DNA from: Streptomyces sp. MRC013
Lineage (GTDB): Bacteria; Actinomycetota; Actinomycetes; Streptomycetales; Streptomycetaceae
Direction: 5' to 3'
DNA: 64,000 nt
NCBI RefSeq assembly: GCF_023614235.1
Contig: NZ_CP094264.1
Span: 4,588,001-4,652,000 of the forward strand
The notes beneath the pieces were generated by a model that saw only the letters and a program-made list of their open reading frames with translations, was not told the DNA's origin and searched no databases. Position numbers and translations under genes: made by a program. Shown here piece after piece: positions 1 through 10,231 of this stretch (its first letter is position 1; each line of letters begins with the position of its first letter).

Positions 1-1112
1 CCGAGGTCGTCGCCGTCGCCGTGGACGTCGGCCAGGGCGGCGAGGACCTGGACGTGATCCGCAAGCGCGCGCTCGCCTGCGGCGCGGTCGAGGCCGAGGT
101 CGCGGACGCCAGGGACGAGTTCGCCGACGGGTACTGCCTCCCGGCGGTCAAGGCGAACGCCCTGTACATGGACCGGTACCCGCTGGTCTCGGCGCTCTCC
201 CGGCCGGTGATCGTCAAGCACCTCGTCGCCGCCGCGCGGAAGCACGGTGCCTCCACCGTCGCCCACGGCTGCACCGGCAAGGGCAACGACCAGGTCCGCT
301 TCGAGGCCGGCATCGCCGCGCTCGGCCCCGACCTGAAGTGCATCGCCCCGGTCCGGGACTACGCGATGACCCGTGACAAGGCCATCGCGTTCGCCGAGAA
401 GGCCGGCCTGCCGATCGCCACCACCAAGAAGTCCCCGTACTCCATCGACCAGAACGCCTTCGGCCGGGCCGTCGAGACCGGCTTCCTGGAGGACATCTGG
501 AACGCGCCGGTCGAGGACGTCTACGACTACACCGCGGATCCGGCCGTGCCGCGCGAGGCCGACGAGGTCGTCATCTCCTTCGAACGGGGCGCGCCGGTCG
601 CGATCGACGGCGAGCCCGTCACGGTCCTCCAGGCGATTCGGCAGCTCAACGAGCGGGCGGGCGCCCAGGGCGTCGGCCGGATCGACATGGTCGAGGACCG
701 GCTCGTCGGCATCAAGTCCCGTGAGGTGTACGAGGCGCCGGGCGCGATCGCGCTGATCACCGCCCACCAGGAGCTGGAGAACGTCACCGTCGAGCGCGAA
801 CTGGCCCGCTACAAGCGGCAGGTGGAGCAACGCTGGGCCGAACTGGTCTACGACGGCCTGTGGTTCTCCCCGCTCAAGCGGGCGCTGGACGGCTTCGTCG
901 ACGAGGCCAACCGGCACGTCACCGGCGACGTCCGGATGACCCTGCACGGCGGCCGGGCGGTCGTCACGGGCCGGCGCTCCGAGCAGTCGCTGTACGACTT
1001 CCACCTCGCCACGTACGACACGGGCGACACGTTCGACCAGTCCAAGGCCCAGGGCTTCATCGAGATCTTCGGCCTGTCGGCGAAGCTCGCCGCCAGGCGC
1101 GACCTGGCCTGA
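1..1112 (+). CDS. argG: Argininosuccinate synthase, 5' end outside window
   Basis: Condenses citrulline and aspartate with ATP to argininosuccinate in arginine biosynthesis, in the cytosol. The reading frame is open from base 3 and stops at 1110-1112, giving about 369 residues of a family usually near 400, so only the N-terminal ATP-binding part is missing. The conserved [13 protein letters not shown] block and the motif DQNAFGR are present, as is the C-terminal region that forms the tetramer interface. argH follows 93 bp downstream on the same strand, so the last two steps of arginine synthesis sit together. The intergenic segment holds a G/C-rich stretch with no convincing terminator, so the two genes may be co-transcribed. 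Confidence 0.97.
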   Translation, partial: EVVAVAVDVGQGGEDLDVIRKRALACGAVEAEVADARDEFADGYCLPAVKANALYMDRYPLVSALSRPVIVKHLVAAARKHGASTVAHGCTGKGNDQVRFEAGIAALGPDLKCIAPVRDYAMTRDKAIAFAEKAGLPIATTKKSPYSIDQNAFGRAVETGFLEDIWNAPVEDVYDYTADPAVPREADEVVISFERGAPVAIDGEPVTVLQAIRQLNERAGAQGVGRIDMVEDRLVGIKSREVYEAPGAIALITAHQELENVTVERELARYKRQVEQRWAELVYDGLWFSPLKRALDGFVDEANRHVTGDVRMTLHGGRAVVTGRRSEQSLYDFHLATYDTGDTFDQSKAQGFIEIFGLSAKLAARRDLA

Positions 1113-2754
<1,642 letters not shown>

Positions 2755-2756
<2 letters not shown>

Positions 2757-2770
2757 GACGCTAGCGTCTC
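2755..2770. promoter_or_regulatory. Perfect 16-bp palindrome, likely TetR operator
   Basis: GAGACGCTAGCGTCTC is a perfect palindrome ending 20 bp before the ATG of the TetR-family gene. A TAGGTT hexamer at 2774-2779 could be the -10 element, which would put transcription start at or next to the ATG, a leaderless arrangement common in streptomycetes. The palindrome would then lie over the promoter spacer. TetR regulators typically bind such sites and repress themselves and an adjacent exporter, so autoregulation is inferred. Confidence 0.7.
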
Positions 2771-2790
2771 GCCTAGGTTATGGTTGTCTC

Positions 2791-3339
2791 ATGAGTGTGG
2801 ACCGTGACCAAGTACTCCGCGCAGCCGCCGCGCTGCTCTCCCGCAGATCGACCGCCACCATGGACGAGGTCGCCCGGGCCGCCGGGATCGGGCGCGCGAC
2901 GCTGCACCGGCACTTCGCCGGAAGGGAAGCGCTGGTCAGGGCCTTGGAGGAGCTGGGCATCCAGGAGTTCGAGGCGGCCGTCGACGCCGCCCGGCTCGAC
3001 GAGGGCACCGCCGAGGAGGCCCTGCGACGGCTGGTCGCCGAGGTGGAGCCGGTCGCCGGGCTGCTGTCCTTCCTCGTCTCCGAGAACCAGCTCTTCGAGG
3101 GCGAGGTCAACGAGGGGTGGTCCCGGCTCGACGCCCGCGTGGCCGCACTGTTCCGGCGCGGCCAGGAACGCGGCGAGTTCCGCTTCGACCTGACCCCCGC
3201 CTGGCTGACGGAGGCGCTCTACGGCCTCGTCGCCGCCTGCGCCTGGGCCGTCCAGGACGGACGGGTCGCCGGCAGGGACTTCCCGTACATGATCGTCGAG
3301 CTGCTGCTCGGCGGGGTGCGCAGGGGCGTGGAGAGGTGA
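2791..3339 (+). CDS. TetR-family transcriptional regulator
   Basis: A 182-residue DNA-binding repressor. The helix-turn-helix lies near residues 22-45 (MDEVARAAGIGRATLHRHFA). The C-terminal half is helical and would form the ligand-binding and dimer part. The ATG at 2791 is chosen because it matches the usual N-terminus of the family and lies just behind a probable -10 element; an in-frame start further upstream would run back through the operator. Its TGA overlaps the GTG of the following MFS gene by 4 bp, so the two are translationally coupled. The pair is most simply read as a regulator controlling its own exporter. The inducer cannot be told from sequence. Confidence 0.92.
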   Translation: MSVDRDQVLRAAAALLSRRSTATMDEVARAAGIGRATLHRHFAGREALVRALEELGIQEFEAAVDAARLDEGTAEEALRRLVAEVEPVAGLLSFLVSENQLFEGEVNEGWSRLDARVAALFRRGQERGEFRFDLTPAWLTEALYGLVAACAWAVQDGRVAGRDFPYMIVELLLGGVRRGVER

Positions 3340-4877
3340 CCCCGGCCGCAGGGACGGCCGAGGAGGAGACCGCCCGCCTGCCGGGCCGCTGGGTGGCGCT
3401 CGCCGTCCTGGCCCTGGCCGTCCTGCTGGTCGCGGTCGACGCCACGGTGCTCGGCCTGGCCACCCCGTACCTGAGTGAGGACCTCGAACCGTCCGGCACA
3501 CAGCTCCTCTGGATCGGCGACGTCTACTCCTTCGTCATCGCCGGCCTCCTCGTCTCCATGGGCGGCCTCGGCGACCGCATCGGCCGCAAGAGACTGCTGC
3601 TCACCGGCGCGGCCGCGTTCGGCGCGGTCTCCGCCCTCAACGCGTACGCCACCACTCCCGAGATGATGATCATCGCGCGCGCCCTGCTCGGCGTCGCGGG
3701 CGCGACCCTCATGCCGTCCACGCTCGCCCTCATCCGCAACCTCTTCCACGACCCGCGCGAGCGCAGCCTCGCCATCGGCGTCTGGGGCGCGATGGCCTCG
3801 GCCGGCGCCGCGGTCGGCCCGGTCGTCGGCGGCTTCCTGCTGGAGCACTTCTGGTGGGGCTCGGTCTTCCTGATCAACCTCCCCGTGATGGCCGTCCTCG
3901 TCGTCGTCGGCATCCGGCTCATCCCCGAGTCGAGGAACCCGGCGCCCGGCCCCTGGGACCTGCCGAGCGTCGCGCTGTCCCTCCTCGGCATGATCGGCGT
4001 CGTCTACGCGGTCAAGGAGGCCGCGGCACACGGCGCCGGCCCGGACGCGCTCGCGGCCGCCGCCGTCGGCGCGACCGCGCTGGCGGCGTTCGTACGCCGC
4101 CAGCTCACGATCCCGGCGCCCCTGCTCGACATGCGGCTGTTCCGGCACCGGGGCTTCTCGGGTGCGGTCCTGGCGGACCTGCTCACCATCCTGGGGCTCG
4201 CGGGGCTGATCTTCTTCCTCTCCCAGTTCCTGCAGCTGGTCCAGGGCCGCAGCCCCCTGGAGGCCGGTCTCGCCGAACTGCCCGCCGCCCTGGGCGCGGT
4301 CGGCGCGGGGCTCCTCGCGGGGGCCGCCGCCCGGCGGTTCTCCGTCCGGTCCGTCGTCGCCTGCGGACTCGCCGCGGTCGGCCTGGCCCTGGCGGCGCTG
4401 ACCGTGCTGGACCCCGGCACCGGCTACCCCACGCTGGGCGCCTGCCTGCTCGTGGTCGGCCTCGGCGCGGGCCTGGCGTTCACCGTCACCGCCGACGTCA
4501 TCCTGTCCAGCGTCCCCAAGGAGCAGGCGGGCGCGGCCTCCGCGGTCTCCGAGACGGCGTACGAACTGGGCGCGGCGCTCGGCATCGCCCTGCTCGGCTC
4601 CGTCGTGACCGGTGCCTACCGGGACTTCGCCACCCCCCGCGGCGTCCCCGCCGACGCGGCCGCCGCCGCGCACGAGTCGCTGGGCGGAGCCGTCGAGGCG
4701 GCGTCCGCGCTGCCGGAACGTTCCGCCGAGGCGCTGGTCACAGCCGCGCAGTACGCGTTCGTGGACGGCCTGCGCCTCGCCGCGGCCGTCGGCGCGGCCG
4801 TGCTCCTCGCGACGGCCGCCGCGGCCTGGGTGCTGCTGCGCGGCCAGGAGCCGGACGGCGGAGCCGGCCACCCGTGA
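3336..4877 (+). CDS. MFS drug-type exporter (DHA2, 14-TM class)
   Basis: A 513-residue integral membrane transporter. It shows the order of hydrophobic segments of 14-helix QacA/SmvA-type proton antiporters. Motif A is seen as GGLGDRIGRKR near residue 70 and motif C as a Gly/Pro-rich helix (AGAAVGPVVGGFL) near residues 155-167. The GTG start overlaps the regulator's stop (GTGA). Such exporters usually expel cationic or lipophilic compounds. The substrate is not predictable, but linkage to a TetR gene with a clear palindrome suggests inducible efflux. A strong hairpin follows immediately. Confidence 0.92.
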   Translation: MTPAAGTAEEETARLPGRWVALAVLALAVLLVAVDATVLGLATPYLSEDLEPSGTQLLWIGDVYSFVIAGLLVSMGGLGDRIGRKRLLLTGAAAFGAVSALNAYATTPEMMIIARALLGVAGATLMPSTLALIRNLFHDPRERSLAIGVWGAMASAGAAVGPVVGGFLLEHFWWGSVFLINLPVMAVLVVVGIRLIPESRNPAPGPWDLPSVALSLLGMIGVVYAVKEAAAHGAGPDALAAAAVGATALAAFVRRQLTIPAPLLDMRLFRHRGFSGAVLADLLTILGLAGLIFFLSQFLQLVQGRSPLEAGLAELPAALGAVGAGLLAGAAARRFSVRSVVACGLAAVGLALAALTVLDPGTGYPTLGACLLVVGLGAGLAFTVTADVILSSVPKEQAGAASAVSETAYELGAALGIALLGSVVTGAYRDFATPRGVPADAAAAAHESLGGAVEAASALPERSAEALVTAAQYAFVDGLRLAAAVGAAVLLATAAAAWVLLRGQEPDGGAGHP

Positions 4878-4878
4878 G

Positions 4879-4905
4879 CCCCGGCCCCGTGGCACGGGGC
4901 CGGGG
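4879..4905. terminator. Hairpin terminator between convergent genes
   Basis: A 13-bp perfect stem (4879-4891 with 4893-4905) begins directly after the MFS stop codon. The facing plsC-like gene ends at 4914, so the hairpin probably serves both directions. There is no T tract, as is usual in this G+C range. Confidence 0.75.
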
Positions 4906-4913
4906 ACGGCCCG

Positions 4914-5585
4914 TCAGGCCGCCTTCGCCTTGGTGGCGTACACGTCCACGTACTCCTGCCCCGACAGCCGCATGACCTGCGCCATCACGGAGTCCGTCAC
5001 CGCCCGCAGCACGTACCGGTCACGGTCCATGCCCTCGTAGCGCGAGAACTCCATCGGCTCGCCGAACCGCACCGTCACCCGGCCCGGCCGGGGCAGCCCC
5101 GCGCCGCCCGGCTGCAGCTTGTCCGTGCCGATCAGCGCGAACGGCACCACCGGCGCGCCCGTCATCAGCGTCAGCCGGGCGATGCCCGTGCGGCCCCGGT
5201 ACAGCCGGCCGTCGGGGGAGCGCGTGCCCTCCGGGTAGATGCCGAAGACCTTGCCCTCCTCCAGCACGCGGCGGCCCGTGTTCAGGGCGGCCACCGCGGC
5301 GCCGGCGCCGTCCCGGTCCACCGGGATCATGCCGACGCCGGTGAAGAACCACGCCATGAGGCGGCCCTTCAGGCCCTTGCCGGTGACGTAGTCGTCCTTG
5401 CCGATGAAGAACACCTGGCGGTCCACCACCAACGGCAGGATCATGGAGTCGATGAAGGTGAGGTGGTTGCCCGCCAGGATCACCGGCCCGGACCCCGGGA
5501 TCCTCTCGGCGCCCTCCACCCGGAAGCGGAACATCAGCCGCATGACCGGGCCGATCACTGACTTGATGAGCGCGAAGCGGGACAA
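4914..5585 (-). CDS. 1-acyl-sn-glycerol-3-phosphate acyltransferase family protein
   Basis: Transfers an acyl chain to lysophosphatidate or a related lysophospholipid at the inner membrane face. The catalytic H-x4-D motif is seen as NHLTFID and the substrate-binding block as YPEGTRS. A TTG start at 5585 is preferred: it has GGAGGA about 7 bp upstream and gives 223 residues starting LSRFALIKS, the normal family start. An ATG at 5753 would add about 56 residues of uncharged, non-conserved sequence. The gene is divergent from the glycerophosphodiesterase gene, and the pair fits a lipid-remodelling theme. Which lysolipid it uses is unknown. Confidence 0.9.
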   Translation of the reverse strand: MSRFALIKSVIGPVMRLMFRFRVEGAERIPGSGPVILAGNHLTFIDSMILPLVVDRQVFFIGKDDYVTGKGLKGRLMAWFFTGVGMIPVDRDGAGAAVAALNTGRRVLEEGKVFGIYPEGTRSPDGRLYRGRTGIARLTLMTGAPVVPFALIGTDKLQPGGAGLPRPGRVTVRFGEPMEFSRYEGMDRDRYVLRAVTDSVMAQVMRLSGQEYVDVYATKAKAA

Positions 5586-5821
5586 CGAGTCCTCCGGTGT
5601 CGTGGGCGGCCGCGGTCCTGTGCGGCCGACGAGGTCCGTGCAGGTGAGGACGATACTCGCGGGCCGCACCCCGTCGCACGCCGGACCGCCGGGCCGGCGC
5701 GCGGTGTCGCCCCGCGTTCCCCGTGTGTTCGCCCGGAGTCTCCCGCACGTCACGCGGGAACCCTACGATCGGCCCCGCCCGGCTGCCGGGGACCGAGGAC
5801 ACGTTCAGTGGAGGAGCCTTC

Positions 5822-7000
5822 ATGACCCAGGGTGCGCGCAGGAGCCCCGCCCGCAGGACCGTACTGGGCGCGGCGGCGCTCACCGCCGCCGCCGCCGTGT
5901 CCGCAGCCGGTGCGGGCGCGGCCGCGGCCGCACCGGGCACCGGGGCCGCACGGGAGGCGGAGGGGGCACGCGGCGGATCCCGCCGGGGGCTGCCCGTCCC
6001 CGCGGTCATCGCCCACCGCGGCGCCAGCGGCTACCGGCCCGAGCACACCCTCGGCTCCTACCGGCTCGCCCTCGACATGGGCGCCCACGTTATTGAGCAG
6101 GACCTGGTGCCCACCCGCGACGGGCACCTGGTGTGCCGTCACGAGAACGACATCAGCGGCACCACGGACGTCGCCGACCACCCCGAGTTCGTTTCCCGCC
6201 GCACCACCAAGACGGTCGACGGCCAGACCCTCACCGGCTGGTTCACCGAGGACTTCACCCTCGCCGAACTGAAGACGCTGCGCGCCAAGGAGCGCATCCC
6301 CGGCACCCGCCCGCACAACACGCTGTACGACGGCCGCTGGACCGTCCCCAGCTTCGAGGAGGTGCTCCGCTGGGCCGAGCAGGAGGGCCGCCGCCGCGGA
6401 CACCCGGTGTGGCTGCACGTCGAGACCAAGCACCCCACGTACTTCCGCAAGCTCGGCCTCGGCCTGGAGGAGCGCCTGGCCAGGCTGCTCCGCCGCTACG
6501 GCCGCCACCGCGCCGACTCGCCCACGTTCCTGCAGTCCTTCGAGCCGACCAGCATGCAGCGCATGGCGGAGCTCGTCGCCACGCCGCGCGTCGTCCTGCT
6601 GGGGACGCCCGACGACCGCCCGTACGACTTCGTCGACGCCGGCGACCCGCGCACCGTCGCCGACCTGGTGACGCCGCGCGGCCTCGACTGGATCGCCTCG
6701 TACGCCCAGGGCGTCGGCCCCCTCCTCGACCTCGTCGTCCCCAGGCGCCCCGACGGCCGGCTGGGCGAGCCGACCACCCTCGTCCGCGACGCCCACGCCC
6801 GCGGCCTGGTGCTCCACCCCTACACGCTGCGCAACGAGAACGCCTTCCTGCCCGCCGACTTCCGGCGCGGCACGGACCCGAACGCGTACGGCGACGTCTT
6901 CGCCGCGTACCGGGCGTACTTCGCCACCGGCATCGACGGCATCTTCACCGACCAGCCCGACACGGGCCTGCTCGCCGCCGCCGACCACCGCGGCCGCTGA
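5822..7000 (+). CDS. Secreted glycerophosphodiester phosphodiesterase
   Basis: Hydrolyses glycerophosphodiesters to glycerol-3-phosphate and an alcohol outside the membrane. The N-terminus carries a twin-arginine signal (RRTVLG at residues 11-16, then an Ala-rich hydrophobic stretch to about residue 38), so Tat export is likely. The catalytic HRG is at residues 65-67, followed by the metal-binding Glu/Asp block (EQDLVPTRDGHLV) and a conserved His-Glu. Length is 392 residues. GGAGGAG lies 6 bp before the ATG. It resembles the phosphate-limitation GlpQ-type enzymes of streptomycetes, but I did not find a clear PHO box in the 236-bp divergent spacer. Confidence 0.93.
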   Translation: MTQGARRSPARRTVLGAAALTAAAAVSAAGAGAAAAAPGTGAAREAEGARGGSRRGLPVPAVIAHRGASGYRPEHTLGSYRLALDMGAHVIEQDLVPTRDGHLVCRHENDISGTTDVADHPEFVSRRTTKTVDGQTLTGWFTEDFTLAELKTLRAKERIPGTRPHNTLYDGRWTVPSFEEVLRWAEQEGRRRGHPVWLHVETKHPTYFRKLGLGLEERLARLLRRYGRHRADSPTFLQSFEPTSMQRMAELVATPRVVLLGTPDDRPYDFVDAGDPRTVADLVTPRGLDWIASYAQGVGPLLDLVVPRRPDGRLGEPTTLVRDAHARGLVLHPYTLRNENAFLPADFRRGTDPNAYGDVFAAYRAYFATGIDGIFTDQPDTGLLAAADHRGR

Positions 7001-7009
7001 CGCCCCGCG

Positions 7010-7039
7010 AGGGCGCGCGGAACGTCAGCCGCGCGCCCT
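7010..7039 (+). terminator. Hairpin terminator after glycerophosphodiesterase gene
   Basis: An 11-bp perfect stem (7010-7020 with 7029-7039) with an 8-base loop begins 9 bp after the stop codon and is followed by TGTGTTC. Confidence 0.75.
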
Positions 7040-7102
7040 TGTGTTCACCCTGTCGGGGGAATCCCCATCCGCCCGGCAACCGCGGCCTCCCCACCGCGGG
7101 TC

Positions 7103-7837
7103 ATGCCCGGCATGACGCCCCGTCACCCCCTCCCGCGCCGACCGGCCGTCCCCGAGCCGTTCGCCGCCCTCGTCCCGCTCCTGAACGCCGAGTCCGACGC
7201 GGAGGCCGCGGCGTCGGGCGCCGATCCCCGCGACCTCCGGCAGGCCGTCTGGCTGAGGCTCCTCGAACACCTCGACGGCCCCGGCGCCCCCGCCGACCCC
7301 GCCGACTGGCTGCGCCGCGCCGTACGGGAGGAGGCCCGCCGGGCCCGCCGCACGGCCGCCCGGGAGCTCCCGTACGGCGGCGACCCCGCCCCCGACGCCC
7401 GCTCCGGTCCGACCCCCGGCCCCGCCCCCGAGTGGGCCGCGGTGCAGGCCGAGCGCCACCGCGCACTGCGCGCCGCCGTCCGCCGGACGCCGGTCCGCTG
7501 CCAGCGGCTGCTGTCCGCGATGCTGTCGCCGAACGACCTGTCGTACCGCGAGATCGCCGGGAGGCTGGGCGTCCCCCAGGGCAGCCTGGGGCCGATGCGC
7601 TCCCGGTGCCTGGGGTGCCTGCGCAGGATGCTGACGGCGGAGGCGCCCCCTCCCGCCCCCCGGGAGGGGGCGGGGCGGGCCGGGCCGGGCGGACCGGAGG
7701 CGCGCGGGGCGCCGCACGGACTGCCCGCCGCGGCGCACCCGCCGGCGCGGCGGGAGCACCCCGCACCCTCACCGCCGGCAGGGGCGCGCGGTGGCGGCCG
7801 CCGGGCGGAACCGGCCCACCGCACCGGAGGGCGCTAG
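7103..7837 (+). CDS. Sigma-factor-like (ECF/sigma-70 region 4) protein
   Basis: A 244-residue protein. Residues about 30-75 look like a degenerate region 2. Residues about 125-175 contain a region-4 type helix-turn-helix (DLSYREIAGRLGVPQGSLG then MRSRC). It may be a small alternative sigma factor. After CLRRMLTAE (about residue 178) there are some 65 residues made almost only of Pro, Gly, Ala and Arg. A strong G/C hairpin lies within the DNA at the start of that tail, so the natural end may be earlier or a length error may be present; all three frames stay open here, so this cannot be settled. Start is the ATG at 7103 or 7112; neither has a good ribosome binding site. Confidence 0.75.
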   Translation: MPGMTPRHPLPRRPAVPEPFAALVPLLNAESDAEAAASGADPRDLRQAVWLRLLEHLDGPGAPADPADWLRRAVREEARRARRTAARELPYGGDPAPDARSGPTPGPAPEWAAVQAERHRALRAAVRRTPVRCQRLLSAMLSPNDLSYREIAGRLGVPQGSLGPMRSRCLGCLRRMLTAEAPPPAPREGAGRAGPGGPEARGAPHGLPAAAHPPARREHPAPSPPAGARGGGRRAEPAHRTGGR

Positions 7838-8241
7838 GCGGCGGGGACGGCCCGGCGGGCGCGGCGCAGCCACACGATGCCGGTCACGGGCAGCAGGACC
7901 GGGATGAGCAGGTAGCCGTAGCCGAACTCCGACCAGACCGTGGAGTCGGGGAAGGCCCCGGGGTCGAGCACCGTCCACGTCCCGACGGCGAGCACGCCCG
8001 CCAGTTCGGCGGCGCAGCACACGAGCGCCGCCCTGCGGGCCGTCTCGCCGCCGCGCACCAGCGTGTACGTGATGAAGACGTACACGACCGCCGCAACGGC
8101 CGACAGCGAGTACGCCAGCGGCGCCCGGCCGAACTCGGTCGCGATCTGGTACGCGGAGCGCGACACGGCGCCGACCGACATCACCCCGTACAGCCACACC
8201 AGCAGCACGCCGGGTCCCCTGACCAGCCGATCGGCGGTCAT
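7834..8241 (-). CDS. Small integral membrane protein, unknown function
   Basis: 135 residues with about four hydrophobic segments (near residues 10-30, 43-60, 72-92 and 105-125) and an Arg-rich C-terminus, which suggests a cytosolic tail. It starts one base after the stop of the upstream membrane-protein gene, so the two are translationally coupled and may act together. I recognise no catalytic motif. Its 3' end overlaps the end of the convergent sigma-like gene by 4 bp. Confidence 0.85.
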   Translation of the reverse strand: MTADRLVRGPGVLLVWLYGVMSVGAVSRSAYQIATEFGRAPLAYSLSAVAAVVYVFITYTLVRGGETARRAALVCCAAELAGVLAVGTWTVLDPGAFPDSTVWSEFGYGYLLIPVLLPVTGIVWLRRARRAVPAA

Positions 8242-8242
8242 C

Positions 8243-8605
8243 TCAGCCCTCCCACCAGATGTCGTGGAGGCGCACCTCCAGCACGGCCAGGACCACGGCC
8301 CCGGCCGCGACCGTCGCCGACCCCCAGCGGCTCCGCTCGACCAGCGACATGAACCCCGCCGCGGGCAGCGCGAACACCGCCCCGAGCAGGTACGCCACGA
8401 AGATCGCCGCGCCCTCGTCGGCCTCCTCGCCCCGCACGAGCCGCACCACGCCGACCACGGCCTGGGCCAGCGCGAGCACGGTCACCACGGCCATGCCGGC
8501 GAAGTGCCGATCCTTCGTCGGCTGGTCCCGGTACGCGGCGAAACCGCACCACGCGGCGAGGGCCAGCGCGGTGAGGGACACCGTGAGCGTCAGGGCGTTG
8601 AACAT
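8243..8605 (-). CDS. Small integral membrane protein, unknown function
   Basis: 120 residues with about four hydrophobic segments (near residues 5-23, 38-58, 68-88 and 94-112) and a short cytosolic loop rich in charged residues (RDQPTKDRH). It is the first gene of a two-gene unit with the 135-residue membrane protein. No family motif is recognised. The gene is divergent from the metNIQ leader. Confidence 0.85.
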   Translation of the reverse strand: MFNALTLTVSLTALALAAWCGFAAYRDQPTKDRHFAGMAVVTVLALAQAVVGVVRLVRGEEADEGAAIFVAYLLGAVFALPAAGFMSLVERSRWGSATVAAGAVVLAVLEVRLHDIWWEG

Positions 8606-8793
8606 GCGCCGAGACTATTACGGGCGAAAACCCCCGCCGTCCCCGCCCCCGCCCCCGCGGCCCCGGTCGCCGCCCCGCCGCACCGCGTCCGGCCGCGCCC
8701 CGCCGCGTCCTCGCGTTCCCGCGGGCCGCCACCGGGTGGGCACCGCGCCGTCCCCGCCCGGCCCGCGGAGTCCCGCGCTCCGCCGACCGCCGC

Positions 8794-8812
8794 GTGTCCG
8801 CTATGCGGACAC
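8794..8812. promoter_or_regulatory. Perfect inverted repeat upstream of metNIQ leader promoter
   Basis: GTGTCCGC-TAT-GCGGACAC is a perfect 8-bp inverted repeat with a 3-bp spacer, ending 2 bp before the putative -35 hexamer. Its position suits an operator for a regulator of methionine uptake. I do not recognise the cognate regulator. Confidence 0.55.
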
Positions 8813-8813
8813 T

Positions 8814-8844
8814 TTGCCGCCTCCGGAACCCGGTCTGCTTTACT
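8814..8844 (+). promoter_or_regulatory. Probable promoter for metNIQ leader
   Basis: TTGCCG at 8814-8819 and TTTACT at 8839-8844 are separated by 19 bp (18 if CTTTAC is used). The -10 ends 7 bp before the ATG of the short leader ORF, so the transcript is probably leaderless. Confidence 0.5.
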
Positions 8845-8851
8845 GGGCGCC

Positions 8852-8938
8852 ATGACCACGACGAGCACCCGCATCCCCGCGACCGAGGCGACCACGACGC
8901 CCGGTGCTCGTTGCATGTGTCGAATGCGCGCCTTCTAG
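8852..8938 (+). CDS. Putative 28-residue Cys/Met leader peptide for metNIQ
   Basis: A short ORF starting at an ATG just behind a probable promoter. It is Thr-rich and then has RCMCRMRAF at its C-terminus, ending in TAG. Clustered Cys and Met codons next to a stop, upstream of a methionine importer, are the hallmark of transcription or translation attenuation by ribosome stalling. Cys-rich leader peptides of sulfur genes are known in actinobacteria. Downstream, before metN, lie a short stem (8955-8959 with 8968-8972) and a tandem self-complementary repeat that could form alternative structures. Function is inferred, not shown. Confidence 0.5.
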   Translation: MTTTSTRIPATEATTTPGARCMCRMRAF

Positions 8939-8988
8939 AGGGCCCCCGACGCGCCTCGCGCCCCGAAGCGAGACCGACGGCAGAGCAG

Positions 8989-9034
8989 CCGGACGCGTCC
9001 GCGCGGAGAGACCGGACGCGTCCGCGCGGAGAGA
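8989..9034 (+). repeat. Two perfect tandem 23-bp units in metN leader
   Basis: Units at 8989-9011 and 9012-9034 are identical. Each contains the self-complementary GGACGCGTCC, so the two units can fold alone or pair with each other. They lie between the leader peptide stop and the metN start. Confidence 0.85.
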
Positions 9035-9154
9035 ACCGCGGACCGCGCCCGCCCCGCGCACACGCCTCCCCACCGGCAGCCGTGGCGCGCGCAACGACGA
9101 ATGCCCCGTGCCCGGCGGACACCGCGCCGCGCACTCGACAGTGACGGACAACCT

Positions 9155-10231
9155 GTGATCACCACCAAGGGCCTGACCAAGGTCTACCAGTCGCGCGGCC
9201 GCCAGGTCACCGCCCTGGACGGCGTCGACCTGCACGTCCGCGAAGGCGAGGTGTTCGGCGTCATCGGCCAGAGCGGCGCCGGCAAGTCCTCCCTCATCCG
9301 CTGCGTCAACCTGCTGGAACGCCCCACCTCCGGCACCGTGACGGTCGACGGCACCGACCTCACCGCCCTCGCCGGACGCGGCCGGCGCGCGGGCAGGGAC
9401 CTGCGCCGCGCCCGCAGCCGCATCGGCATGGTCTTCCAGCACTTCAACCTGCTGTCCTCGCGCACCGTCCAGGCCAACGTCGAGCTCCCCCTGGAGATCC
9501 TCGGCGTCCCCGGCGCCGAGCGCGCCCGCCGCGCCCTGGACCTCCTCGACCTCGTCGGCCTCGCCGACAAGGCCGGGGCGTACCCCGGCCAGCTCTCCGG
9601 CGGCCAGAAGCAGCGCGTCGGCATCGCCCGCGCCCTGGCCGGCGACCCCAAGGTGCTCCTCTCCGACGAGGCCACCAGCGCCCTCGACCCGGAGACCACC
9701 CGCTCCATCCTCCAGCTGCTGCGCGACCTGAACCGCCAGCTCGGACTGACCGTGCTGCTCATCACCCACGAGATGGACGTCGTGAAGACCGTCTGCGACT
9801 CCGCCGCGCTGATGAGGAGGGGCCGCGTCGTCGAGTCCGGCACCGTCGCCGGACTCCTCGCCACCCCCGGCTCCGAACTCGCCGACGAGCTGTTCCCGGT
9901 CGGCGGTCGCGCCACCGGCCCGAACCGCACCGTCGTCGACGTGACCTTCCACGGCGAGGCCGCGATCCGGCCGGTCGTCTCCCAGCTGGCCCGCACGTAC
10001 AACATCGACATATCGATCCTCGGTGCCGCCATGGACACCGTCGGCGGGAAGCAGATCGGCCGGATGCGCATCGAGCTCCCGGGCCGCTACGACGAGAACG
10101 TCGTCCCCGTCGGCTTCCTGCGCGAGCAGGGCCTCCAGGTCGCCGTCGTCGACTCCGCGGCCACCGCCCCCGCCGTGACGGCCCCCGGCACCGCCGCGCC
10201 GTCGCCGCTCGCCGAGGAGGCCGCCAAGTGA
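9155..10231 (+). CDS. metN: Methionine ABC transporter ATP-binding protein
   Basis: The ATPase of the MetNIQ importer for D/L-methionine. The Walker A motif is GQSGAGKSS near residue 40, the signature LSGGQKQR near 147 and Walker B VLLSDEA near 166. Residues about 265-340 form a C2/NIL domain, the site where bound methionine inhibits transport in E. coli MetN. The GTG at 9155 (VITTKGLTKVY) is chosen because the ABC fold begins there; an ATG at 9101 would add 18 Arg-rich residues. The protein has 358 residues and its last codons overlap metI by 4 bp. Confidence 0.93.
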   Translation: MITTKGLTKVYQSRGRQVTALDGVDLHVREGEVFGVIGQSGAGKSSLIRCVNLLERPTSGTVTVDGTDLTALAGRGRRAGRDLRRARSRIGMVFQHFNLLSSRTVQANVELPLEILGVPGAERARRALDLLDLVGLADKAGAYPGQLSGGQKQRVGIARALAGDPKVLLSDEATSALDPETTRSILQLLRDLNRQLGLTVLLITHEMDVVKTVCDSAALMRRGRVVESGTVAGLLATPGSELADELFPVGGRATGPNRTVVDVTFHGEAAIRPVVSQLARTYNIDISILGAAMDTVGGKQIGRMRIELPGRYDENVVPVGFLREQGLQVAVVDSAATAPAVTAPGTAAPSPLAEEAAK

